This document shows, piece by piece, positions 52,182 to 62,272 of a DNA stretch of 64,000 nt. The DNA is taken from positions 46,808,283 through 46,872,282 of the forward strand of contig CM030366.1 in assembly GCA_017893485.1 (NCBI GenBank), given 5' to 3'. The translations under genes were made by a program, and so were the position numbers. How positions within the stretch are numbered: the stretch's first letter is position 1; the number at the start of each line of letters is the position of its first letter. A model generated the notes under the pieces. The model was given only the letters and a program-made list of their open reading frames with translations. It did no database searches and had not been told where the DNA came from. This stretch comes from Hemerocallis citrina. Lineage: Eukaryota; Streptophyta; Magnoliopsida; Asparagales; Asphodelaceae.

Positions 52182-52238
52182 TGGCTCAGGCGGTCTGTGA
52201 CTGCGCTCGGTTTCCCTGAGCGGTGCGGTTCGAAACCC
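52182..52238 (+). other. tRNA-like module 1 in LTR A3
   Basis: TGGCTCAGGCGG (52182-52193) is a good A-box match and CGGTTCGAAACCC (52226-52238) a good B-box match. A full tRNA fold was not found. Confidence 0.55.
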
Positions 52239-52340
52239 AGCCTCACCATCTTTTTTACTTAACTGTGTATATAAGTATATTTGACTGCGAACCGAAAGCA
52301 CATATACCTATTTCACCCCCTTCTAATCGCTAGCACACGA

Positions 52341-52395
52341 TTGGCCTATTGGCGGGTGCTCTGGCCTTCTTCTCTACCGTGCTGGGTTCGAATCC
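52341..52395 (+). other. tRNA-like module 2 in LTR A3
   Basis: TTGGCCTATTGGCGGGTGC (A-box-like) and TGGGTTCGAATCC (B-box-like, 52383-52395), about 160 bp after module 1, as in A1. Confidence 0.55.
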
Positions 52396-54603
52396 TTCCC
52401 CTAGCACTTTATAAAAAACATTTTTTTTGTGAGTTTGTGATGTCCAAAAAATGTGAGAAAAATATGGTAATTTTCATAAAAATACAAGGAATTTTATGGG
52501 ATTGAGTTGGGTATTATTTGAAGAAAATATAATGTAGTTTGTGAACAAATAGTATAATTAAAGCTATGGTCCTAAGACACATGCTTATGGAAATTTTCAG
52601 TTTATAAAGATATAATGAAATGGGTTTATTAAGAAGTAATTGACACAAAGAATTTTGTGGTGTGACCTGATGTTATTAATTTCTCACTTGAGGATATTGT
52701 GTAAAATGTGAAGTATGAGTGTTTAATTATGAAGTGCATTGTATGATATTGGAATTTAGAAATCATGTTGATGAAATTGTTGGCCATGAATATAAATTTT
52801 TATGAGTTATAAGTATTCACTATGGACTTGTGAACAAAGAGTAATCATGAATAAGAAAGAATATGAAATTGTGACATGGAAGTGGTTATGACTTAAAGAT
52901 TGTGAAATGAAATTTGAAATAGAGTAGCTAAGTCTCCCCGGCATTGAGAAACAAGAATTGAATTGAAATTAGACCAAGGTTGGTCATGTTGAAATAAATG
53001 AATAAGTCCGGTTGATGGAGAGGCTAACTCTAGTGATTATTTTGTTCATGATTTTTAAATAAAACTAAGGACTAGTACATAGTGGAGATGTGATGAAAGT
53101 AGAAGAAAAACATGAGTATGAGGGCCAACGGATAGCGGTGTGAGAGCGATTCACAGGTTGCCTGCTTGATGCGTCAAGACAGTGCGTGGGCGCTACTCCG
53201 GAATTATCGTCCCGGTGGCGACGCTCGTGGGATGTTCGAGTGGCTATGGGTGGTGCCATTGTTCCATGGCAGAGGCTGAATTGTCCATAGGTTGCCTGCT
53301 CGATGCGTCGTGACAGTGCGTGGGATTCCCCTCCAGGCTGCCTGGACATGGGCTCATAGATCATAGGACATCTAAGACACTACCGTAGTTACAGTAGTAG
53401 TTAAGGCATAACGGGGGATTGAACCCTATCAAGGTGAAGAACGAATAAGGGCTTGCCCTCGGACCTATGTACTATGGGATGCATAGAATCCGAACAAGTG
53501 CGCATTAGTGTCATGTAACATAATTAACTGCATTAAGGACTAAGTGCACAATCACAACACGACATCAATAGGGTAGTCCCTTTAGTTGAAATGTGACAAG
53601 TTTGTGTTTGCTAAATATGAAATGTTAAGTTATATTATTTTCGGCAAAGCGAGGACGGCCGTGTATAATGATCGTCGGTTGAATAAACTGACGTACCCAC
53701 AGTCTAACATGCAGGTAAATGTCATGCTAAAGATTAAAGAGGATTTGGATGCTTAAAGATTTTATCAAGCTGTTGTACTTGTATTAAATTGTTGTATTTT
53801 ACTTCCGCTGTGCAAAAGAAAGATGTAATTATGATGTAATCTCTGATGTATGATGAAAAGTTTTAATTTCCCTGTAAAAGTGTACTAAGAAAGTGAAAAG
53901 ATCCTGTAGAACATCTCGAATTCAGTGTATTTGGGATTCGGGGCGTTACAGGGACGAAGGGGGAATATAAAATGCGGCTACGGTTTTAGGGAGGGGGGTA
54001 GATGTACAGGGAGGGATGTATATGGGTATATATATAGGGTAGTTATTAGGGTTTAGGGGTGAAAACGGGTTTCGAGTTGGGGAATTGAGCAGGTTTTGGG
54101 TAAGAGGGTATTGGGTTATAATGGGTTATAGGGTTCAAGCTTCAATAGGGTTTTGGGATAGTGGTTTATTGGGTTGACTAAAAGAGATCCAAATAGAATT
54201 TATGAAATAGCCAATAAAAATATGATTTATAATAAACTGTAATTTTCATTACAATATAGAATTTATTTGAAATAACTACAAATACAATTAGTACATAGAA
54301 GTGGATTTTTAATAACCAGTCAAAATTAATAACAGTAAGAACAATAATACTAATAACAATAATAATAACAGTAATAGTAATAATAATCGAAATCAAAGTA
54401 ATAATAACAATAATAAGATTTGTATAAAAAATCATAGGAAATAGTTACAAATAAAATTATTGATAAAAAAATAGGCTTTAATGGAAGATTCATAAATGCC
54501 TTTTAACAAAAACAATTTGAAAGCGAAAAACTAATTTACAAAAATTTGAAATACCGAAAATACACAGAAAATACGTATTTGCGAAAACAGGGGTTACAAT
54601 TTT

Positions 54604-55940
54604 AATTAAGTTTTTAGTCGAATTATACACGTAATGACTTTATACTGAGTTGCTTCCTGTACAGTATACCTATAATGAATTAACTGATAGGCATATTTAC
54701 TGTAATCAAAATGTATCATGTGAATATGCGTTGAAACCGGTAGGGAATCTAGTTTGTAGAATCTCTGACGGAACCTGATTTTCTTTCCCATAGCAGCAAG
54801 AAAGTTATTTTTGTACATCAACGTATTTCTGTCCAGAATTGTATTTTCATGTTTTTAAATATAAGTATGGCTAAATTTTGCAACTAACGAATTGCACTGC
54901 ATACCATTCATTGCATAGACATTGATACCTCCTTGATATTATTTTTTGGCACCCATTCCATCGAATGCATATTCATGATTAATTTAATAAAATGATAACA
55001 AGCCGAAGTAAAAAGGGGAACGACTTAGTAGTGGGTAATATAAGAGACCGTACTCGGAGGAGGGGCCCGTATTTTCCATATTGATTACTGATATCGGTTA
55101 CTGTTTTCTCGATTGATTGCGGATTACTGTCTACAGTATTACAACTATCGTGTATTGTACCTTTACCGATTACTGATTATTGATTATTGTTACCGAGTAC
55201 ACGACCCTATAAAATCCACCACTATAGTCGAACCGTTCTCTTGATTGTATGTACCCGAACCTGTGGTTGGAGATGCAGGGTTGCGTGCATTAGATTGGTT
55301 AATAAAAGATTGATAAACTTAATATTGACACTGAGCATTGACACTTGTATTTTGATTATTTGTTTATTGTTACCGACCATCGTATTATTGACTATTTCAT
55401 ATCAATTGATTGAACTTCAAGATTATAATTGCATCTTATCGTCCATATTGATATTTTGTACATGTTTGTATTGTTTCCCTCCTTATTTTCTTATACATCA
55501 TGTTTATTGCTGGCTACTACTTGTTGCTCGTAGTTTGTTCTCACAGACATTTTCTCCCATCTCTAGATGTTGAGATTGCAGGTATCACGGAGGAATCAAC
55601 TGAAGGACTTGGAGAACAGATTTTCTAGATAATGGAGTTGAATCATTAGTCTACAATAATTTTTTTCGTTCGTGTTATTTTATTCCCAGCATTGTTGTTA
55701 TTATCATACACTATATTTCAGGCTTTGGTGACCCGAAGTTTATTCCCTCCCAGATGTTGGTTATTTATGAGACATTTCATGGATTATTTATGTTTATGTG
55801 ATTATTTCATAGCATGCGTGGTTATTGTTATATTTCATATTATTGAGTAAATTGTTAAAGCTTATGGATGATGTACACATCATTCGCTGAGCCTTGGTTA
55901 CGTGCTTGTATTTCCGTATTTTGGGAAGCGGGGCGTGACA
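54604..55940 (+). mobile_element. 3' part of a B LTR (copy B4)
   Basis: The segment from about 54740 to 55940 parallels 20440-21769 of the chromovirus 3' LTR: a shared CTGACGG..TTC..ATTTCTGTCCAGAA region, then a short-repeat zone, then an end TTGGGAAGCGGGGCGTGACA. Its left part is interrupted by B3 and A2, and its start is not recognisable. The flank at 55941 (GCTCT) has no partner in the window. Confidence 0.65.
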
Positions 55941-56282
55941 GCTCTACCGAGCAAGAAAAATATTGAGTTAAAAAATACAAAAACTGATGTTGAGTTAATT
56001 AACTCAGAAGTTGACATTAAGAGAACCCACTCTCATATTAACAAAGAGTTAGCAAATTCAATTGTCTTTAAAAAAAATTAGAAATTCCATATCATGATTG
56101 TCAAAAAAACCTTGCTAGTAATAGCATACATATTCAAACAAGAGAAAAAATTCATACTAACATAGATTCCTATGTATATGAATGATTCCTTAAACAAAAA
56201 TAATTTTATACAAAATTTTGAAATAGAATCTCAAAATATCCATGTAATAAATTTAAGCCAAAAGGCTGAATTACAAACCTAT
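55941..56282 (+). pseudogene. AT-rich coding debris before LTR A4
   Basis: A short open stretch (about 55956-56080) rich in Lys, Asn and Glu, then stops. It is similar in style to the debris at 27451-27904 and 28700-28910. It may be the continuation of the sequence interrupted at 28910. It is unidentified; a virus-like origin is only a possibility. Confidence 0.3.
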
Positions 56283-57460
56283 TGTAACATCTCAGAAAAA
56301 TAAAGTAATTTTTAATATTTTTACACTTGCATTGCACGTAAAATTTTGTATGCATTGTTGTTTCTAAAATTTTCTAAGAAGTAATGCACATTTTTCTTCT
56401 CACTTTATTTATTACACTTTGTATTATTTATTTTATAAAAATTCATGGGCCTAAAATTGCTTTTAAAGCCCACAAAAATTATTTAAATGAAAGTCTACAC
56501 TACTTATCATGTATTATAATACCCACACACATATTTTTTTATTCATAAATAAATAAATAAATAAATATGTAAGGTGTACACAAAGCACGTGCACGTGCAC
56601 ACGTGCAATGTGCACACCCCAAATAAAAATAACCAGCTATTCATGGGAGTGGAGAGAGAGATAGTGTGGGTTAGTGAGATTAGTAGTGGACAATTAGTAT
56701 TTAAACTACCCCTATAATTACCCTATAGATACCTCATCTAAACTATTCAACATAAACTAAAATTAATCAAGAAGAAACCAAATAGAGTTTAGGCAGAGCT
56801 CGGGTTGCTTGCTGTTGAATTTTTTAGTGGTTGATTTGGCTTGGTTTTGCAGATTTTTGGAGTGCTTTTGAAGGGGGAATTCATGTTAAAATTGTAGATG
56901 TGTTTTGAATTATTTAACTTATAATGTTTTTGTGTGATGCATATTGAATTGATATCTAGAAATTAGTAGTTGAGGAATGTGGGAAAATGCCTGTTAATGA
57001 AAATTTATAATGCAGAATTATGGTGTAGTTGAACTACAATTTACATTAAACTACTTTATATGATTGTCATGTAAAATCGTCGTATAATATGAGTAGATTT
57101 GGGAGATAAATTGCTAATGAGATTGAGTTGTGTTTGATTTGAGTAGATTATAAATTTTGGAGAGTTTCCCCACCATTTTAAATTACATTAAAAAATAAAA
57201 AGCTAGTAGACATTGTGGTGATTTATAAAGGCATATTGTGCATGTTCTAAAATTTGCTATTTACATTTGTTGTGTATAGAATTACTTTATTATAAATAAA
57301 TTAGTAAGAATTCGTTACTCGAATTTTAGAAATGTATTATGTGAACAATTAAATTTGACACAAATGATGGAAGTAAACTTGAATGAATAAGTTAGAATGT
57401 ATGAATAAACCGAGAGTGGGTTTTTAATGTTTTTAACTCCTATATGACTAGGGTTGAGGC

Positions 57461-57543
57461 TTGGTCTCTGTGGTAGCATATGCGCCTTGCGCTAGGTGCT
57501 GCCACGTGACACTTAGGATCTCTGTGGTCGCGGGTTCGAACTG
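57461..57543 (+). other. tRNA-like module 1 in LTR A4
   Basis: TTGGTCTCTGTGGTAGC (A-box-like) and CGGGTTCGAACTGG (B-box-like, 57531-57543), with a longer loop between them than in A1 and A3. Confidence 0.45.
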
Positions 57544-57640
57544 GGCTTAGCTCTGTTTTTATTTCAAAAAAATTTAAAGGACAGAATAGAGGGTAGTTGA
57601 GTATTTAAAGACTCAGAACCCTTTAACACCGAGAACTAAG

Positions 57641-57694
57641 TTGGCTCAGTGGGTTGGAGTTTGGTTTGCTTGTTGTTTGGTGTTGCTTCGAGCC
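57641..57694 (+). other. tRNA-like module 2 in LTR A4
   Basis: TTGGCTCAGTGGGTTGG is an almost ideal tRNA A-box; TGCTTCGAGCCC is a weaker B-box. The spacing is close to that of real tRNA genes, but no acceptor stem pairs. Confidence 0.5.
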
Positions 57695-59382
57695 CGGGGG
57701 TGCAGTTGAGTTTAAAACATTTTTTTGTGATTTCTAGTGTTTTTAAAATGGGGAAAACTTCATAGAAATATTACATAATATTTTTAGAACATTTGGAAGT
57801 TGTTTAATGTTATTCTAAAGATATTTTTAGAACTTGAAGGTCATACTTTATATATTAGTTGAGTTGAAGATCAATTTTTAAAATAAAGAAGACGTACATG
57901 GTTAAAAGGAGTTGGTTTTAAACGAAATTAAAGCATGGTTGTGATTGGAAATTTGAGAAGTTCTAGTCATGATCTTTAAAGAAGATTGGTATTAAAAATA
58001 GTGATTTAAAAAATGAGTTTTGTATTAATATACTTGAAGTATGGATAAATATAAGAAAAGTTGTAATAGTCGAGAGAACTTTGAGAACCATGAAAGTGAT
58101 TAGTTTGGTTGGCTAATTAAAAAGTTCTTTACAAGAAATTCGATTTGGGAAATTTTTATTGAATGTGAATATAAGAAGTGTTTACTTCATGATTGATAAA
58201 TAAGAGAATGGATGAAAGAATTGAATAAGATGTGAATAAATGAAATTGAAAACATGAATGATGAGGGTATGAGTACCCCATAATGTTGAACACGAAAATA
58301 TGTTGATTCTAGAGGCTTAGTGAGACCCAGGTATTGGCAAAGTGATGAAAATGATTAATTAATTTGGGAAATGGCTATATGGGCTATCGTTCTCGGTATT
58401 TTTGTTTAAGTCCGGTAAGAGGGTAAGCTAGCTCTAAGTGGCATTATTTTATTCATGATTCAAATTAAGGATAGGCACTAGGAGAAGATGTAATAAAACT
58501 TGGGCAAATGTAAGTGGGACGCGTCTATATAGTCTGACGGTGGATTCCTGGACTATAAACCCAGTCAGACAGCGGATTCCTGGACTGTGGTTGCTTGCGG
58601 GATGAGACAATCCTCAGTTAAATCCAGGACTAGGATTGGTTTGATGGTGGATTCCATGATGATGAATAGTCGGGTGGATGGGAGCTAGTTCACCATTATA
58701 TATGTATATACCGGGGCTGGAGCGGCACTTGCGGGTTGTTCGCACGACAACGCTTTCCGTAAAGCCTAGCGGTGGATTTCAGGGTAGGAGTTCGTACTCG
58801 TGGGATGTCTAAAACTTGTTTTTGTTACCGTAGTAGAGTATTCATAGTGAGGTATTAAACCCTATAAAGTGGAGTACGATAAGGGCTTGCCCTTGGACCT
58901 AAGTAGAATGGGATGCATAGAATCCGAACAAGTATGCATTAGTGTCATCATAGTATAAACATCTGCATTAGGCATTAAGTCATATCATACACTGACATGT
59001 TTAGAATAGTCCCTTTTTACATTTTATTGTGCATTCAAGTTTGTGTTTTGCTAAAGTAAGAGAATCGTTATATTATGGTATAGGGAGGATCGCTATATTA
59101 TAGCATTGCGTTAGTTGTATGCAACTGACATGCCTACAGTTTTCCAGTGCAGGGCTTGCATTGGTAAAAAGACATAAAATTGAATTGATGCTAAAGATTA
59201 TTTTCAGATTTAAGTTGTGATGTTAAAGTTGTATTTATCATGTTGTATTTATTTAAATTCCACTGTGTTGATGTAAAAGAACAATGTTGTATGGAAAAGT
59301 TTTAAATTCCTTGTAAAATTGTACGAATTTGAAGTAAAAGATCCTGTGTGCTCCGTGTTTTGGAACTTGGGGCGTTACAGAG

Positions 59383-59395
59383 TGGTATCAGAGCC
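59383..59395 (+). promoter_or_regulatory. Initiator-Met primer-binding site of the A4 element
   Basis: TGGTATCAGAGCC begins three bases after the LTR A4 end. It is complementary to the 3' end of plant initiator Met-tRNA, the usual primer of chromovirus and copia elements. Confidence 0.9.
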
Positions 59396-59750
59396 AACTT
59401 CAAAAAGTAGTAGAAAATTATAAGTACGACACATTAGGGTCGACATTAGAAGGGTGATTTCGGTTTATAGAGAGTTAAATGTAAGTGATTTACATTTATG
59501 TTTCTCTATACACTGATGTTTTCTCCTCCCTTTTCCTATAGGATTGTTGATAACCAAGATCTGGTTGATGAAGTGGAATGGTTCTTTGAAGAAGACCCCG
59601 AAGAAGAGGAAGGACCACATCATCGCTTCATTCCGGAAGCAATTGATCATCCATAAGTGGAGAGTTAACCACATGGAAGCTCATCATGCGGAGGACCAGA
59701 AGAACATCGCAGATTTGAGCCGGTGAGTGTGGGAACTGGAGAAGCTTCGA

Positions 59751-59976
59751 CCAGACGCCATCGCTAGGAATAAATCATGCCTAGACTCGATGAAGGATCT
59801 ATTGACGACCAACTCAATTCTTTTCTAGAAACAGCAGAGTTCTCCAATATCAGCTTTTGATCAGGAAACCACTAAGAGCATGCCAAGGAGGAATTATCGC
59901 CAAGACAGAAGATGACCATGTCAAACATTCAGTAAAATCATCAAAGGAGCTGCTGGAAGATTAAAGGGGAAATTCG
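59751..59976 (+). repeat. Internal direct repeat, copy 1
   Basis: Matches 60459-60683 with scattered changes; both contain CCATCGCTAGGAATAAATCA and end near a GATTAAAG motif. Spacing is 708 bp. Confidence 0.85.
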
Positions 59977-60458
59977 GGCACCTCAAGTCAACATGCCCAC
60001 AACTACAAGGGGATGCGCGTCAAACAAGTTAACATGGTATTAGTAACAGGGTTTTAATATTATGTGAACTGACTATGTGATGGTATGTTTTGGTGGTCGA
60101 AGGAAGATGTAATCTACCTTGTATTCTGAATGTTCAACTTAGCTATGTATAATATTGTGTTTGGGGAACTTTCGATGTACTACTTCCTGTATGATTGATT
60201 TTTTTAATAATTGTGATGCAACCGGATGTCAAGGACATATGACTACAACTAAACATCAGTAGAGGTAAACATGCAACCAGATGTCGGGGAGGAAGTCTGT
60301 AACCTGACGTTAATATAGCAAGTCTGCAGCCGAACGACAAATGAGGGCGAGCCGCAGCACAGGAATTGAGGAAGAACAATAAAGCCGCACCAATAACTTA
60401 ACATCAAGACTAGAATTCGCAATATGCCGAGGAAAGCACGGGTGGAAGATAGCAGAAA

Positions 60459-60683
60459 CCAGATGCCATCGCTAGGAATAAATCATGCTTAGACTCGAGG
60501 AAGGATCTGTCGACGACCAACTCAATTCTTTTCCGGAAACAGCAGAGTTGTCCTAGATCATCTTTTGATCAAGCAACCGCTAGGAGCACGCCAAGGAGGA
60601 AACATCGCCAAGACAGAAGATGACCACATCAAACATTCAGCAAAATCATCAAAGGAGGTACTAGAAGATTAAAGCGGCAGTTC
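60459..60683 (+). repeat. Internal direct repeat, copy 2
   Basis: Second copy of 59751-59976. The intervening sequence is not repeated. Confidence 0.85.
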
Positions 60684-60936
60684 GTGATTTTGTCTTTTTC
60701 TAAGGAGGGAGTGGTCACCAACCAGCAAGAATTGCAATCAAGGCGCAAATCAACATCACTGACAGGTAAGGAACGAAACAAGATGGTGCTTATATCGTGT
60801 TCTGATGTTACAGGTACCAAAAGATACTCACAGATTAAGGTCAGAAACCAATGACTAATGTGGCTATTGTCTACTCCAGACCAGGAGCAGAAGAATATCA
60901 GTATAAAATTCTTGGTCGATCTATCCAGAAGACTAG

Positions 60937-61374
60937 AGAGCAACAACTCTACTTGATGGAAGACCAGTTTGTCGAGGGTGTCACTTGAGAAACTGGAGAT
61001 TGTTCAGGGATATATCTCCTAAACCATTGATGATTGCATTTTGTTTTCCTCTCCACTAGAGTCGCTCTAAAGAGAGAACGATTCCAAGGTGAGAGTAATG
61101 TAACACCCCGTAAAATAGTATATAACTATTTTGCATATTAATCCATGCACGTGTAAGAATTGCACGTGAGTATGTATTTTTCCATAATAATTAATTTTAA
61201 TTGAGAAACTTTAGATATATTAGCTATTCTGAACCCAATAAGATAGATTCGGAATATCTTCTCAATTAAATTATGGTTTATCCTGATTGGTTTAAACGAG
61301 ACAATCATTGGGAATAATAATAATTTTTATAAAATATATTTTTTATTCAACAAATAAATATTTTATTGTAAGCA

Positions 61375-61443
<69 letters not shown>

Positions 61444-61620
61444 GATCGTATATTGGATCATCTATGATATATGTATTCATAATTATTTGAAATGTGAATA
61501 TATCCATATATATTCTATGATTTAAATACTTGAATATATTTTTCTATGTATAAACATATAAATACTTGATTTGAATGGAATGGTCATGTTTTTGCTTGAA
61601 GGGTTAAGATTTTGTTTAAG
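60937..61620 (+). repeat. Tandem duplication of an internal/LTR junction, unit 1
   Basis: About 684 bp holding the end of an internal region, a purine tract and the first ~520 bp of an A-like LTR. Repeated immediately at 61621-62272. It includes a (TA)n run at 61381-61438 that is replaced in unit 2 by a shorter (TG)n/(TA)n run. Confidence 0.9.
61381..61438 (+). repeat. (TA)n microsatellite
   Basis: About 29 TA dinucleotides inside the LTR start of unit 1. Confidence 0.95.
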
Positions 61621-62272
61621 AGAGCAACAACTCTACTTGATGGAAGACCAGTTTGTCGAGGGTGTCACTTGAGAAACTGGAGATGGTTCAGGGATATATC
61701 TCCTAAACCATTGATGATTGCATTTTGTTTTCCTCTCCACTAGAGTCACTCTAAAGACAGAACGATTCCAAGGTGAGAGTAATGTAACATCTCGTAAAAT
61801 AGTATATAACTATTTTGCATATTAATCCATGCGCGTTTAAGAATTGCACGTGAGTATGTATTTTTCCATAATTATTAATTTTAATTGAGAAAATTTAGAT
61901 ATATTAGCTATTCTGAACCCAATAAGATAGATTCGGAATATCTTCTCAATTAAATTATGGTTTATCCTGATTGGTTTAAACGAGACAATCATTGGGAATA
62001 ATAATAATTTTTATAAAATATATTTTTTATTCAACAAATAAATATTTTATTATAAGCATGTGTGTGTGTGTGTGTGTATATATCTAGATATTTGTTGGAT
62101 CGTATATTGGATCGTCTATGATATATGTATTCATAATTATTTGAAATGTGAATATATCCATATATATTCTATGATTTAAATACTTGAATATATTTTTCTA
62201 TGTATAAACATATAAATACTTGATTTGAATGGAATGGTCATGTTTTTGCTTGAAGGGTTAAGATTTTGTTTA
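61621..62272 (+). repeat. Tandem duplication of an internal/LTR junction, unit 2
   Basis: Second unit; offset 684 bp at its start (TGTAAC at 61099 and 61783), reduced after the microsatellite. Beyond 62272 only this copy continues into the LTR. Confidence 0.9.

Larger units (their letters stand above)
50496..53950 (+). mobile_element. Family-A solo LTR (copy A3)
   Basis: 3455 bp, beginning TGTAATACCCTGATTTTT and ending GATTCGGGGCGTTACA. Duplications GGGAC lie at 50491-50495 and 53951-53955. A TATA box (GTATAAATACCCCCC) lies near 51059. A G-box-like cluster (TGCACGTGCACTACACG) lies near 50851, two tRNA-like modules at 52182-52238 and 52341-52395, and the GC-rich duplicated block at about 53110-53350. 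No PBS or coding region, so it is a solo LTR nested in B3. Confidence 0.92.
46878..54598 (-). mobile_element. Family-B solo LTR (copy B3), split by LTR A3
   Basis: On the plus strand it begins TGTCATGCCCCGCTTTCC and ends CAGGGGTTACA. Flanking duplications ATTTT occur at 46873-46877 and 54599-54603. Without the A3 insert (50496-53950 plus one duplication) it is about 4.26 kb, longer than B2. It contains a short minisatellite (47725-47875), a GATCAA-type microsatellite (49590-49660) and a GC-rich leader-like segment (49690-50495) with spurious long frames. No internal region. Confidence 0.85.
56283..59379 (+). repeat. Family-A 5' LTR (copy A4)
   Basis: 3097 bp, starting TGTAACATCTCAG and ending TTGGGGCGTTACA. 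It is followed after three bases by an initiator-Met PBS, so this is a 5' LTR. A dense CACGTGCACGTGCACACGTGC cluster lies near 56586, a TATA-like CCTATAGATACC near 56723, tRNA-like modules at 57461-57543 and 57641-57694, and the duplicated block at about 58520-58760. It is diverged in sequence from A1-A3 but has the same order of landmarks. Confidence 0.85.
59396..61098 (+). mobile_element. Internal region of the A4 element, mostly non-coding
   Basis: About 1.7 kb without gag or pol domains. A short acidic frame near 59545-59656 (VDEVEWFFEEDPEEEE) may be a leader peptide remnant. A ~225-bp segment is present twice (59751-59976 and 60459-60683). The region ends with a purine-rich CCAAGGTGAGAGTAA before an LTR start at 61099. 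It resembles a non-autonomous derivative that would need proteins from another element. Confidence 0.6.

Noticed and set aside
59465..59726. Two opposite small frames after the A4 PBS
   Set aside because: Neither shows a domain. A short acidic stretch in the third frame may be a leader remnant and is mentioned under the internal region.
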